This document shows, in pieces, positions 17,848 to 27,474 of a DNA stretch of 64,000 nt; position 1 is the stretch's first letter, and the number at the start of each line of letters is the position of its first letter. Under the pieces are notes generated by a model. It did not search any database. It saw only the letters and a list, made by a program, of their open reading frames with translations, and had not been told where the DNA came from. The position numbers and the translations under genes were made by a program. The stretch comes from Maribacter sp. (GTDB lineage: Bacteria; Bacteroidota; Bacteroidia; Flavobacteriales; Flavobacteriaceae), in the NCBI GenBank assembly GCA_002749285.1, contig PDPR01000009.1:182365-246364 (forward strand), read 5' to 3'.

Positions 17848-18594
17848 ATGAAAATAAAGACAATTTTGGTGTCACAGCCCGAGCCTAAAATGGGAAATTC
17901 CCCGTATTCCAGACTCATTGACAAGGAAAAAGTCAAAGTTGACTTCAGACCCTTTATCCATGTTGAAGGGGTTGATGCCAAAAGTGTCCGTCAACAAAGA
18001 ATAGATCTAAAAGACTACACGGCCATTATCCTCACCAGTAGAAATGCCGTAGACCATTTTTTCAGGATAGCCGATGAAATGCGCTTCAAGGTGCCGGACT
18101 CCATGAAATATTTTTGCCAATCCGAAGCGGTTGCCTATTATCTACAAAAATATGTAGTCTATCGTAAACGTAAGATCTATGTCGGCAAAATGCATTTTAT
18201 CGACCTTCTGCCCTTGATCAAAAAGTATAAGGATGAAAAGTTCTTTCTACCTTCTTCCGACGTTTTGAAACAACAGGTACCCGAGACCTTGGATGAGTTG
18301 GGTGTTGATTGGACAAGAGGTGTTTTTTATAAAACGGTCATTAGTGATCTTTCTGACCTAAGGAATGTATATTACGATGTCCTGGTGTTCTTTAGCCCAT
18401 CGGGAATAGAATCATTACTTAAGAATTTCCCGGATTTTGAACAAAAGGAAACGCGCATTGCCGTATTTGGAAATTCCACTGTAAAAGCAGCTACAGATGC
18501 CGGTCTACGAATAGACATAAAAGCACCTACGCCCGACACGCCCTCAATGACCATGGCGCTACAGAAATACATTACCACAATAAACAAGAAGTAA
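17848..18594 (+). CDS. hemD: Uroporphyrinogen-III synthase
   Basis: HemD cyclises hydroxymethylbilane to uroporphyrinogen III in haem synthesis. The 248 residues form the usual two-domain pattern, with TAIILTSRNAVDHFF near residues 57-71, DVLVFFSPSGIESL near 177-190 and FGNSTVKAATDAGLR near 212-226. Sequence conservation in this family is low, so the call rests on these islands and on length. It is the last gene of the GT39-DUF4271-hemD group. Confidence 0.88.
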   Translation: MKIKTILVSQPEPKMGNSPYSRLIDKEKVKVDFRPFIHVEGVDAKSVRQQRIDLKDYTAIILTSRNAVDHFFRIADEMRFKVPDSMKYFCQSEAVAYYLQKYVVYRKRKIYVGKMHFIDLLPLIKKYKDEKFFLPSSDVLKQQVPETLDELGVDWTRGVFYKTVISDLSDLRNVYYDVLVFFSPSGIESLLKNFPDFEQKETRIAVFGNSTVKAATDAGLRIDIKAPTPDTPSMTMALQKYITTINKK

Positions 18595-18595
18595 A

Positions 18596-18620
18596 AAAAA
18601 CCCAATTATGGGGTCTTTTT
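18596..18620 (+). terminator. Probable terminator after hemD
   Basis: An A-run, ACCC, a 7-base loop, GGGT and then CTTTTTTA lie directly after the hemD stop. The GC stem is short, so strength is uncertain. Confidence 0.5.
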
Positions 18621-18667
18621 TATTCCTACCATTACCATTAAGCAGCTCCCATATACCGAAAAGGGCA

Positions 18668-19075
18668 CTAGGAGATCTTATTGGCACCCCTTTGGGTTGT
18701 TTTAATCACCTGATACGCCAAAACCAACCAACCTATAATCAGAAATGTTCCCCCAAAAGGTGTTAACAAGGCTATCTTTTTAAAATCAAAAGCGACCAAT
18801 GCGTTAATGGTCAAGAGGTAAATAAAAAATGAGAACAACAAAATACCCACAAGTATAAAGTAAAAAACAATTTTTTTGTTTTCCTCCCTCAAAAAATCGG
18901 TGTTCGCCAATACCAACAAGAACAAGGCATGGTACATCTGATACTTAACACCTGTTTCATAGGCCTGTAACGCATCCGCACCGACCATTTTTTCCAAACC
19001 ATGCGCCCCGAAAGCACCTAGGATAACAGCGAGTACACCAAAAGTGATACCCGTACAAAAAATTGTTTTGTTCAT
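18668..19075 (-). CDS. DUF423 family membrane protein (YgdD-like)
   Basis: This 135-residue protein has four predicted membrane spans and the DUF423 signature AVILGAFGAHGLEKM near residues 15-29, followed by YETGVKYQMYHALFLL. The family is widespread and of unknown function. It is a single gene on the minus strand between hemD and a divergent dehydrogenase-like gene. Confidence 0.88.
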   Translation of the reverse strand: MNKTIFCTGITFGVLAVILGAFGAHGLEKMVGADALQAYETGVKYQMYHALFLLVLANTDFLREENKKIVFYFILVGILLFSFFIYLLTINALVAFDFKKIALLTPFGGTFLIIGWLVLAYQVIKTTQRGANKIS

Positions 19076-19095
19076 AACTTAATCTTATTAATTAG

Positions 19096-19122
19096 TTGTA
19101 TATATAAATTTGATACCTTCGT
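19096..19122 (+). promoter_or_regulatory. Putative promoter of the saccharopine dehydrogenase-like gene
   Basis: TTG (19096-19098) is followed after 16 bases by TACCTTCG (19115-19122), one mismatch from consensus. An overlapping TAAATTTG occurs at 19105-19112. The ATG lies at 19159. Confidence 0.4.
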
Positions 19123-19158
19123 AGCTGTTAATTATAACCATAAAAATAACCAAAATTA

Positions 19159-20532
19159 ATGTTGCGAAAAATACTTGTACTAGGTGCTGGGAAATCAACT
19201 TCATATCTACTGGACTACTTCTTGGATAAATCCATTACCGAAAAACTACACCTGACCATTGGTGACATACGCCCAGAGGGGATTCCCCCTTCGGCAAAAA
19301 ACCATCCCAATTGCACAGTAATACATTTGGATATACTAAAGGATGAAGACCGTAAAAAGGCCATTGGGAACAGTGATATTGTAGTCTCTATGTTACCCGC
19401 CCGTTTTCATATCAAAGTAGCCAGGGATTGTGTGGAATCAAATAAAAACCTTGTTACCGCATCCTATATCAGCAACGAAATACTGGCTCTTGATGAAACC
19501 GTGAAGAAAAAAGGCCTCGTCTTTATGAACGAGATTGGCCTGGATCCAGGTATCGACCATATGAGTGCCATGCAGGTCATTGACAACATAACCAACCAAG
19601 GCGGGAAAATATTATTGTTCGAATCGTTTACCGGGGGCTTGGTCGCTCCTGAAAGCGACAATAATCTTTGGAACTACAAGTTCACGTGGAACCCTAGAAA
19701 TGTTGTCCTGGCAGGGCAGGGCGGGGCAGCTAAATTCATCCAGGAAGGTTCCTACAAATACATACCTTACCATAAACTTTTTAGACGAACGGAATTTTTT
19801 GAAATAGAGGGATACGGAAAGTTCGAAGGTTATGCGAATCGTGATTCCTTGGAATATCGTGAGGCATACGGTCTGCAGGATGCCCTTACCCTTTATAGGG
19901 GTACGATGCGCAGGGTAGGTTTTTCCAAAGCATGGAATATGTTCGTACAATTAGGTATGACCGATGACAGCTATACCATTGAAGACTCAAAGGGAATGTC
20001 ATATCGTGAATTCACGAATCTATTCCTTCCATATTCCCCGACCGATTCGGTAGAGCTGAAACTTAGACACTACCTAAAAATAGACCAAGACGACAGCAAA
20101 TGGGAAATGCTATCCGAACTAAGTATTTTTGACCCGGAAAAGACCATTCCCCTAGACCGTGCGACCCCAGCACAAATCTTACAATTGATACTTGAGGATT
20201 CCTGGACCTTGGATGAGGATGACAAGGATATGATCGTAATGTACCATAAGTTTGGCTATGAACTTAATGGCAAGAAATCGCAGATCGATTCCAATATGGT
20301 TGTCATTGGCGAAGACCACTTCCATACGGCCATGGCCAAAACAGTGGGACTGCCTGTCGCCATTGCCACACTATTGATCTTGAACGGGGAAATCAATACT
20401 CCAGGAGTTCAGATACCTATAGCCAAAGAGGTATATAACCCTATTTTAAAGGAATTGAAAAACTATGGGGTGAATTTCAGGGAACACGAAGTACCTTATT
20501 TAGGCTACAATCCGGATAGTGTGGGCAATTAA
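19159..20532 (+). CDS. Saccharopine dehydrogenase family protein
   Basis: This 457-residue protein has the N-terminal Rossmann motif LVLGAGKSTSYL near residues 6-17, MLPARFHIKVARDC near 79-92 and the saccharopine reductase-like FMNEIGLDPGIDHM near 118-131. Members interconvert saccharopine and lysine or glutamate products. The gene is followed 47 bases later by an Lrp/AsnC regulator, which suits an amino-acid degradation role. Whether it is a lysine-catabolic enzyme or another member of the family cannot be settled here. Confidence 0.85.
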   Translation: MLRKILVLGAGKSTSYLLDYFLDKSITEKLHLTIGDIRPEGIPPSAKNHPNCTVIHLDILKDEDRKKAIGNSDIVVSMLPARFHIKVARDCVESNKNLVTASYISNEILALDETVKKKGLVFMNEIGLDPGIDHMSAMQVIDNITNQGGKILLFESFTGGLVAPESDNNLWNYKFTWNPRNVVLAGQGGAAKFIQEGSYKYIPYHKLFRRTEFFEIEGYGKFEGYANRDSLEYREAYGLQDALTLYRGTMRRVGFSKAWNMFVQLGMTDDSYTIEDSKGMSYREFTNLFLPYSPTDSVELKLRHYLKIDQDDSKWEMLSELSIFDPEKTIPLDRATPAQILQLILEDSWTLDEDDKDMIVMYHKFGYELNGKKSQIDSNMVVIGEDHFHTAMAKTVGLPVAIATLLILNGEINTPGVQIPIAKEVYNPILKELKNYGVNFREHEVPYLGYNPDSVGN

Positions 20533-20559
20533 CATTTCATCCTAATTCGGTATTTTTAC

Positions 20560-20572
20560 TTTCATTCTGAAA
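20560..20572 (+). promoter_or_regulatory. Small inverted repeat before lrp, operator candidate
   Basis: TTTCA-ttc-TGAAA ends 7 bases before the lrp start. Lrp-type regulators commonly bind short AT-rich dyads near their own promoters; the role here is inferred. Confidence 0.3.
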
Positions 20573-20579
20573 TGTACCT

Positions 20580-21050
20580 ATGAAACCTGACTATAAAAGT
20601 GTGAAAATTGATGGAATCGACAAGGAGATCCTACGGTTTTTAATGAATGACGCCCGAAAACCAGTTCTTGAAATCGCCAGAAACCTCGGCATCTCAGGTG
20701 CCGCGATTCACCAACGATTACGGAAGCTAGAGGCTTCAGGATTATTGTCAGGTTCCAAATTCATCATCAACCCAAAGGTATTGGGTTATACAACGATGGC
20801 GTATATTGGCATTTATTTGGACAAGGCAATGAGCAATCCTGCCGCTGTAAGGCAATTGGGGGGGATTCCAGAGGTTTTGGAATGCCATTACACCACTGGG
20901 GACTGGTCTATCCTTATCAAGGTATTATGTAAGGACAATGAACATTTAATGCATGTATTGAATAAAGAAATACAACAGATCGAAGGGGTCTCGAGAACGG
21001 AAACTTTCATTTCCTTGGACCAACAGATCGACAGACAGATCACTATATAG
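20580..21050 (+). CDS. Lrp/AsnC family transcriptional regulator
   Basis: This 156-residue protein has an N-terminal helix-turn-helix (IDKEILRFLMNDARKP, ISGAAIHQRLRKLEASGLL) and a C-terminal RAM ligand-binding domain (AYIGIYLDKAM, VLECHYTTGDWSILIKV). Such regulators respond to amino acids. It is co-oriented with the saccharopine dehydrogenase-like gene and is its probable regulator. A strong terminator follows the stop immediately. Confidence 0.93.
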   Translation: MKPDYKSVKIDGIDKEILRFLMNDARKPVLEIARNLGISGAAIHQRLRKLEASGLLSGSKFIINPKVLGYTTMAYIGIYLDKAMSNPAAVRQLGGIPEVLECHYTTGDWSILIKVLCKDNEHLMHVLNKEIQQIEGVSRTETFISLDQQIDRQITI

Positions 21051-21076
21051 AAAAAGACGCCAGTGGCGTCTTTTTT
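21051..21076 (+). terminator. Strong bidirectional terminator
   Basis: AAAAAGACGCC, a 3-base loop AGT and GGCGTCTTTTTT form a perfect 11-bp stem with A- and T-runs on both sides. It lies between convergent lrp and the zinc peptidase gene and can serve both. Confidence 0.9.
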
Positions 21077-21095
21077 GCATTATCATTAAAACTTA

Positions 21096-21797
21096 TCAGT
21101 CCCTGCCCCCAAAGACCCGTAATGCCCAATACACCAAAGTGGCCAATGAACCAATGGCAGCAACCAAATATGTACGGGCGGCCCACTTCAAGGCATCCTC
21201 GGAACCTTTATATTCCTGTTGAGTCACTATCTGCTTTGCCTTAAGCCAAGCCAAGGCCCTATTACTAGCGTCATATTCGACAGGTAAGGTTATGAAACTG
21301 AACAAAGTTGCCATACCCATCATTACCAATCCCGCTACGGCTACCCAATATCCCAATCCCACACCAGCAGCGGCACCGAGTGCCAATCCACCAAAAACAA
21401 CCCACATGGACATTCCTGAGGTCACACTTACCACAGGCACCAATTTAGACCTTAATGTCAACCACTCATACGCTTGGGCATGCTGAACGGCATGGCCACA
21501 TTCATGTGCGGCAACTGCAGCAGCAGCAGCGTTTCTTTGGCCATAAACCCCTTCACTCAAATTAACGGTTTTGTTTTTTGGATTGTAATGGTCTGATAGC
21601 ATCCCTGGGGTGGATACCACTTTTACATCCCTTATCCCATGATCCAACAACATTCTCTCAGCAATCTCCGCCCCGCTCATACCATTCCGCAAATGTACTT
21701 TTGAGTAGTGTCTGAACTTACTTTTAAGCCTACTACTTACAAGCCAACTGACCAAGGCAATAGCTCCGATCAATATATAATATCCCATCATAATCAT
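21096..21797 (-). CDS. YugP-like membrane zinc metallopeptidase
   Basis: This 233-residue protein has the zinc motif VAAHECGHAVQHA near residues 93-105 (HExxH form HECGH), an N-terminal membrane span and two or three central or C-terminal spans. DHYNPKNKTVNLSEGVY and NAAAAAVAAHE are the family hallmarks of putative neutral zinc metallopeptidases. The active site is probably at the cytoplasmic membrane face. The target is unknown. It is a single gene. Confidence 0.88.
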   Translation of the reverse strand: MIMMGYYILIGAIALVSWLVSSRLKSKFRHYSKVHLRNGMSGAEIAERMLLDHGIRDVKVVSTPGMLSDHYNPKNKTVNLSEGVYGQRNAAAAAVAAHECGHAVQHAQAYEWLTLRSKLVPVVSVTSGMSMWVVFGGLALGAAAGVGLGYWVAVAGLVMMGMATLFSFITLPVEYDASNRALAWLKAKQIVTQQEYKGSEDALKWAARTYLVAAIGSLATLVYWALRVFGGRD

Positions 21798-22184
21798 TCT
21801 GTTTTAACTTTTTAAAAAAATAAAAATACTGAAGATTCCCGTACCTACGGGATATGAATATAACAAAAATCCCGCCAATCTCCATAAATTGATTATCCAA
21901 GGGCAACAAAAACCCCTAGACTGACAAAATGTACTGCCCATACACAACACAAAGGCCTCAAAATGCCTTATCCATATATGAACCCTCCTTTCACAATGTT
22001 CGGCCCTTCTCCCTTCTTCCTACAATTTAAGTTGTCAATTTCCAAAAAAAGGTTTGTCCCTTTTTATATAGGATACCATTTCCTTATCTTAAAAAAACCT
22101 CTTATATAATATAAACGCTGCCGCACATTAGACAAAAACTGTAACATTATCGAAAATAAACAATCATTGGATTAAAGACAGGCA
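21798..22184. other. Intergenic stretch, AT-rich, with cassette-like motif
   Basis: No gene is supported in these 387 bases. The right-hand half is AT-rich and contains AACGCTGCCGCAC at 22114-22126, an imperfect inverted match to GTGGCAAGACGTGT at 23274-23287 beyond the next gene. Confidence 0.6.
22114..22126 (+). repeat. Imperfect inverted repeat flanking the HEISH gene, left copy
   Basis: AACGCTGCCGCAC pairs imperfectly with GTGGCAAGACGTGT at 23274-23287, on the other side of an AT-rich gene. The layout resembles a gene-cassette boundary. Confidence 0.4.
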
Positions 22185-23267
22185 ATGAAAAAAATAAAAT
22201 TACCAATCAGCTTATTTCTTACAATTATAGTCTTTGCCTGCAAAGGGGAGAAACAGAATGGACATTTAGGGCCAGGAATCAAAACCGAAAATAAAGTCGT
22301 TTTTGAAATTGACGAACGAACAGAATTTTTTCGGACAATTTTCAACATCGCAGTCCAAGATGTTTTACCCGAAGATATAAGACCTTGCCAAACAGAATAC
22401 TTAAAACGGGTCAACCGACATTTTCTTCAATATAAAAACCACCCATTAATAAACTGGGTTTACGAAGATGATAACATTGGGATTGATTTTTCAACTATTG
22501 GTTTAATGTTCAAAAACTTGCGGACATTTGAATTCGACACCACTTATACCAAAGAATTGGAATATTATGGATTGAACACAAGAATACTTGATTCTGTAAA
22601 ACCATTGATGATAGATTTTTATAAAAAATCCAATTTCAATGAGTTCTATAAAAGCAATGGCAACTATTATAACCAGGCTATTTCCCAAATAGAAAAGCAA
22701 GTTTTAGATGAAAAATTATTCGATAAGGTCATGGATTTTTATCAAATAAGAGAAAGAGACATGGAGCTAATCGTATTTGTGGAATTGACAAATAGTGCCA
22801 ACAATAAAGCAATAAATTTCTACGATAATTACAATACTAAAAAGAGAGCAATTATTTTAGCAAACTATTGCGAATTATATACTGAACTAAACCTCTCCAA
22901 TGAAATTATGCAATTGGATAACCCAACGCGAGGAGTTTTATATCACGAGATCTCACATCTTGTTACAAATAAATTACTCGAGGAACATATTGGGGAATCA
23001 AGTCAATACAATTCCATTTGTGAAGGTTGTAATGACATTGAAATCACAGATAAGGTTGACCATATGATTGTCTATCCATTACAAGCGATCATGATGGGGA
23101 GATTTGACAAAAATAGTAGGGAAAGTGATTTTTATTTGACCAAATGTACAGACGTAAGAAAAGAAATTTATCAAAGATTGACTGAATATAGACCAGAGGA
23201 TAAAGTAGCTTTTGAGAAAACCTATATTGATTGTATGGATTTGATAAAAGAATCAGCGTCCGAATAA
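22185..23267 (+). CDS. Lipoprotein with HExxH zinc-peptidase motif (DUF4932-like)
   Basis: This 360-residue protein has a lipoprotein signal (LFLTIIVFAC, Cys at about residue 19). Near residues 253-261 it carries GVLYHEISHLV, an HExxH metalloprotease motif, followed by a Cys pair (ICEGCNDIE). The overall pattern recalls DUF4932 proteins of Bacteroidota, but I am not certain. Codons are markedly more AT-rich than the neighbours (many AAA, TTA, ATA, GAA), which suggests recent acquisition. It stands alone, flanked by an imperfect inverted motif. It may be a surface or periplasmic peptidase; the substrate is unknown. Confidence 0.65.
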   Translation: MKKIKLPISLFLTIIVFACKGEKQNGHLGPGIKTENKVVFEIDERTEFFRTIFNIAVQDVLPEDIRPCQTEYLKRVNRHFLQYKNHPLINWVYEDDNIGIDFSTIGLMFKNLRTFEFDTTYTKELEYYGLNTRILDSVKPLMIDFYKKSNFNEFYKSNGNYYNQAISQIEKQVLDEKLFDKVMDFYQIRERDMELIVFVELTNSANNKAINFYDNYNTKKRAIILANYCELYTELNLSNEIMQLDNPTRGVLYHEISHLVTNKLLEEHIGESSQYNSICEGCNDIEITDKVDHMIVYPLQAIMMGRFDKNSRESDFYLTKCTDVRKEIYQRLTEYRPEDKVAFEKTYIDCMDLIKESASE

Positions 23268-23273
23268 TAATAT

Positions 23274-23287
23274 GTGGCAAGACGTGT
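23274..23287 (+). repeat. Imperfect inverted repeat flanking the HEISH gene, right copy
   Basis: GTGGCAAGACGTGT begins 6 bases after the stop codon, followed by ATAATCCATTGCTGG. See the left copy at 22114-22126. Confidence 0.4.
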
Positions 23288-23397
23288 ATAATCCATTGCT
23301 GGTACAAACCAACTTGCGAAGACCCTTTCAGGTTTTCTATCCGGTTTTTTTATTTATTGAATCAGTCGCCTGATCACACACAAACACGATTAGGCTA

Positions 23398-26226
23398 CTA
23401 CCCCACGATATTCACGATCTTACCGGGCACCACAATCACTTTTTTAGGGGTTCTGCCCTGTAACTGTTGTTGTGTTTTTTCGTGTGCCATTACCACGGCC
23501 TCGATCCCATCCTTATCCAGATCCAATGGCAATTCCAACATAAACCGCATTTTCCCATTGAAGGAGATAGGGTATTGTTTAGTGCTTTCCACCAAATGTC
23601 TTTCATCAAAAACAGGGAAAGGTACAGTCGCTATTGATTTTTCATGGCCTAATCGATGCCAGATCTCTTCTGCAATATGGGGCGCATAAGGTGAAACCAA
23701 TATGGCCAAAGGCTCCAATATGGCCTTACTTGTACATTTCTGGGACGAAAGCTCGTTTACACAGATCATAAAAGTGGATACCGAGGTATTAAAAGAGAAA
23801 CTCCCGATATCTTCCTCAACCTTTTTTATGGTCTTATGTAAGGTCTTAAGATTATCCTTCGTAGGTTCATGATCAGTGAACTTAGTACCGTTCCCATCAA
23901 AATACAGACGCCACAGCTTTTTCAAGAAACCGTGTGTTCCTGTAATACCTGCTGTATTCCATGGTTTGGACTGCTCCAATGGCCCTAGGAACATCTCATA
24001 CAATCGCAACGAATCGGCTCCATAATCCTTACAAATACTATCCGGGCTAACGACATTGTACTTGGACTTGGACATTTTCTCCACTTCACGGCCAACGATG
24101 TACTTGCCATCTTCCAAGACGAACTCCATATCCTTATACTCTTCCCGCCAATCTTTAAAGGCCTCTATGTCCAACTCATCCGAAGAATTCACAAATGAGA
24201 CATCGGCATGGATCGGGGTCACTTTCCTGTCCCCGATATTCCCTTTTGAGATCACATTGCCTGTCGCTTCCTCCCTGAACACAAAAGCACTTGTACCTGT
24301 AATCATACCTTGGTTAATGAGTTTTTTGGCAAACTCGTCCTTAGACACCAAACCTTTATCGAACATGAACTTCTGCCAAAAACGGGAATATAACAGGTGT
24401 CCCGTAGCATGCTCACTACCACCGATATACAAATCCACATCCTGCCAATAGTCCATCGCATCCTCTGAAAAGATCTCATCGTCATTCGTTGGGTCCATAT
24501 ACCTATTAAAGTATTGGGAACTACCCGCCCAACCAGGCATGGTATTCAATTCCAATGGAAAGACATTCTCATGATCTATCAGGTCATTATCCACTACCCT
24601 GTTCGCCTTTGTGTCCCAAGCCCAAACCGCAGCGTTCCCCAAGGGCGGCTCACCAGTTTCGGTCGGTAAGTATTTTTCGACTTCCGGCAAGGTTATGGGC
24701 AAATGTTCCACATCGATCATCTGGGGCAGGCCATCTACATAATATACGGGAAAAGGCTCTCCCCAATACCGTTGACGGCTAAATACGGCATCCCGCAATC
24801 TATAATTTACCTTTCCTTCCCCCTGACCTATTTTCTCCAACTCAAAAATGACCCTTTTCACCGCTTTCTTATAAGATAGTCCATTCAGGAAATCCGAGTT
24901 TTCGATAATCGTTGTATCCTTATCCGAAAAAGCCTCTTCTGAAATATCCACATCTTTAAAAATATTGGGGATGGGGATATTGAAATGTTTCGCAAAATCA
25001 TAATCACGTTGGTCACCACACGGAACGGACATTACCGCTCCAGTGCCATACCCCGCCAGGACATAGTCACCGATCCAGATAGGAATAGGCTCTTTAGTAA
25101 ATGGATGCTCTGCAAAAGCACCAGTGAATACCCCGGAAATAGTTTTTACATCGGCCATACGATCACGTTCCGAACGTTTGGCAGTAGCCTCGATATAGGC
25201 CTCTACCCCAGCTTTCTGTTCAGGAGTGGTTATTTTGGGAACCAATTCGTGTTCTGGGGCCAACGTCATAAAACTAACCCCGAAAATAGTATCGGGCCGG
25301 GTTGTGAACACTTCTATCGGGTATGACTTCCCGACTTGGCCCGAAGTCAAGGTATTGAAAACAACAGACGCTCCCTCGGATCGCCCAATCCAATTGACCT
25401 GTGAATCCTTTAAGGGTTGTGGCCAATCAAGCTTTTCCAAACCATCCAACAACCGTTGGGCATAGGCGGTGATCCGCATGCTCCATTGGGTCATTTTTTT
25501 ACGTACCACAGGATGGTTCCCACGTTCGGAAACCCCATTTACAATCTCATCATTTGCCAAGACAGTACCTAATGCAGGACACCAGTTCACTTCGGTTTCC
25601 GCCAAATACGTTAATCGGTACTGCAATAATATCTCCTGTTGCCTTGCATTTGAAAACCCTTTCCAATCCATTGCGGAAAATACCGCTACATCATCATCAC
25701 ATACTGCATTTACCTTCGAATTCCCTTCTTTCCCGAACCGGGTAACCAGAGACCCGATATCCTCCGCTTTATCAGTATCCTTATTGTACCAGGAATTGAA
25801 CAATTGAATAAAGATCCACTGGGTCCACTTATAGTATTTCGGGTTCGAGGTACGCACCTCCCGGCTCCAGTCAAAAGAAAAACCGATTTTATCCAACTGC
25901 TCCCGATACCTTTTAATGTTGGTTTCGGTCGTAATTGCGGGGTGTTGTCCCGTTTGGATAGCATATTGCTCGGCAGGGAGCCCAAAAGAATCATACCCCA
26001 TGGGATGCAACACATTAAACCCTTTGTGTCGCTTATAACGGGCATAAATATCACTGGCGATATACCCTAACGGATGCCCAACATGAAGTCCGGCCCCCGA
26101 AGGGTATGGAAACATATCCAACACATAGAATTTCTCCTTATCGGAATTGTTCTCCGCCTTAAAAGTTTGGTTCTCTGCCCAAAATCTTTGCCATTTGGCC
26201 TCAATTTCATTGAAATCGTACTGCAT
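23398..26226 (-). CDS. leuS: Leucyl-tRNA synthetase
   Basis: This class I synthetase charges tRNA-Leu. The HIGH motif is SGAGLHVGHPLGY near residues 42-54, the CP1 editing domain contains TTRPDTIFGVSFM, and KMSKSKYNVVSPD carries the KMSKS loop. The length of 942 is normal for Bacteroidota, which have insertions in the catalytic domain. The C-terminal anticodon-binding and tail domains are present. It is single and minus strand, with a TATTTTTG promoter box 27 bases upstream. Confidence 0.97.
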   Translation of the reverse strand: MQYDFNEIEAKWQRFWAENQTFKAENNSDKEKFYVLDMFPYPSGAGLHVGHPLGYIASDIYARYKRHKGFNVLHPMGYDSFGLPAEQYAIQTGQHPAITTETNIKRYREQLDKIGFSFDWSREVRTSNPKYYKWTQWIFIQLFNSWYNKDTDKAEDIGSLVTRFGKEGNSKVNAVCDDDVAVFSAMDWKGFSNARQQEILLQYRLTYLAETEVNWCPALGTVLANDEIVNGVSERGNHPVVRKKMTQWSMRITAYAQRLLDGLEKLDWPQPLKDSQVNWIGRSEGASVVFNTLTSGQVGKSYPIEVFTTRPDTIFGVSFMTLAPEHELVPKITTPEQKAGVEAYIEATAKRSERDRMADVKTISGVFTGAFAEHPFTKEPIPIWIGDYVLAGYGTGAVMSVPCGDQRDYDFAKHFNIPIPNIFKDVDISEEAFSDKDTTIIENSDFLNGLSYKKAVKRVIFELEKIGQGEGKVNYRLRDAVFSRQRYWGEPFPVYYVDGLPQMIDVEHLPITLPEVEKYLPTETGEPPLGNAAVWAWDTKANRVVDNDLIDHENVFPLELNTMPGWAGSSQYFNRYMDPTNDDEIFSEDAMDYWQDVDLYIGGSEHATGHLLYSRFWQKFMFDKGLVSKDEFAKKLINQGMITGTSAFVFREEATGNVISKGNIGDRKVTPIHADVSFVNSSDELDIEAFKDWREEYKDMEFVLEDGKYIVGREVEKMSKSKYNVVSPDSICKDYGADSLRLYEMFLGPLEQSKPWNTAGITGTHGFLKKLWRLYFDGNGTKFTDHEPTKDNLKTLHKTIKKVEEDIGSFSFNTSVSTFMICVNELSSQKCTSKAILEPLAILVSPYAPHIAEEIWHRLGHEKSIATVPFPVFDERHLVESTKQYPISFNGKMRFMLELPLDLDKDGIEAVVMAHEKTQQQLQGRTPKKVIVVPGKIVNIVG

Positions 26227-26252
26227 GTCTTATCTTTCTTAACTATACTGGG

Positions 26253-26260
26253 CAAAAATA
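26253..26260 (-). promoter_or_regulatory. -7 promoter box of leuS
   Basis: On the minus strand TATTTTTG matches TAnnTTTG and lies 26 bases upstream of the leuS start. Confidence 0.4.
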
Positions 26261-26443
26261 AGTTTAATCCTTGAAAGGGAAAAGATTATATGAACTTACG
26301 ATCCGAGCGATTATCGGTATTGCATAATTATCTAGGGAATGTCGTTAAAGGGGGATTTTAGTTCAAAAAGACAAAAGCCTACTTGTCCGTAGCCTTGAAT
26401 ATCGATTTACTTTCCTATTTTTACATATTGAAGTATTCCAAAT

Positions 26444-27322
26444 ATGAGCAACTCTTTTGAACGATACCAAAAACGAAAATTAATATCCTCGTACTTCTCG
26501 GTAGTTTTAAGTATCGGGTTGGTACTTTTCCTTTTAGGTGTTCTCGGCTTATTGGTCCTGAACACCAAAAAAATGGCCGATTATTTCAAGGAACAGATTA
26601 CGGTCTCGGTTTTTTTAAAGGAAAATGCCAAAGAGGTAGAGGTGGGCCAATTGCAGAAGAGTCTGGCCATGGCCGAATATACCAAGACGGCCACCTATGT
26701 TTCCAAGGAGGAGGCCGCTGAACAGCATAGTGCGGATATTGGGGAGGATTTTATCGATTTCCTTGGGTACAACCCACTAAAGAACTCCATAGATATACAA
26801 TTGAATGCGGATTTTGTCTCACCGGGACAAATCGAGGAAATTGCCACAGAAATCTCTAGGAAGAAGTATGTCGACGAGGTAAGTTACGACAAGCCCTTGG
26901 TCGGTCTTCTTAGCGATAATGTGAAAAAAATCGGTTTTTGGATTTTTGTAGCAAGTGGCATCTTTACATTTATCGCAGTCTTACTCATCAACAGTTCCAT
27001 TAGGCTATCCATCTATTCCAAACGTTTTATCATCAAAACCATGCAAATGGTAGGTGCGACCAAGGTTTTTATCCGAAGGCCTTTCATTTGGACGAACATA
27101 AAGCTGGGGATGTTGGGTGCACTTATCGCCCTTATGGGCTTGGGAGGTGTATTGGTCTATCTGGACAGGAATTTTGCCGAATTCAATCTTCTTCAAGACA
27201 GCACCTTACTCATTCTACTATTCGTTGGTATCTTTATTTTAGGGATATTGATCTCCCTGATAAGCACCTACTTTGCCACACAGCGCTTCCTGAACCTCAG
27301 GACCGACGAACTTTATTACTGA
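26444..27322 (+). CDS. ftsX: Cell division ABC transporter permease FtsX
   Basis: FtsX pairs with the ATPase FtsE and activates peptidoglycan hydrolases at the division site. The 292 residues show a first span (VVLSIGLVLFLLGVLGLLVL), an extracytoplasmic domain to about residue 165, then three further spans and the conserved RFIIKTMQMVGATKVFIRRPF loop near 190-210. ftsE is not adjacent, which is usual in Bacteroidota. It heads a run with DUF3098, uppP and truB. Confidence 0.93.
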   Translation: MSNSFERYQKRKLISSYFSVVLSIGLVLFLLGVLGLLVLNTKKMADYFKEQITVSVFLKENAKEVEVGQLQKSLAMAEYTKTATYVSKEEAAEQHSADIGEDFIDFLGYNPLKNSIDIQLNADFVSPGQIEEIATEISRKKYVDEVSYDKPLVGLLSDNVKKIGFWIFVASGIFTFIAVLLINSSIRLSIYSKRFIIKTMQMVGATKVFIRRPFIWTNIKLGMLGALIALMGLGGVLVYLDRNFAEFNLLQDSTLLILLFVGIFILGILISLISTYFATQRFLNLRTDELYY

Positions 27323-27462
27323 CATGGCCCCTTCTGTCGTCGGTTGGTTCCTTTATGCAAAATACCATATTCCCGATTATGCCGAGCCTTTCAAAAAAAA
27401 CCATAAAATGGTAATAAAAGCATAAATTCCCTGTTAAGTAAAGATAATAAGTCTGACTTCAT

Positions 27463-27470
27463 TAAATTTG
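27463..27470 (+). promoter_or_regulatory. -7 box directly before DUF3098 (leaderless candidate)
   Basis: TAAATTTG ends 4 bases before the ATG at 27475, the same spacing as at 11886-11893. No good -33 TTG is visible. Confidence 0.35.
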
Positions 27471-27474
27471 CCAC

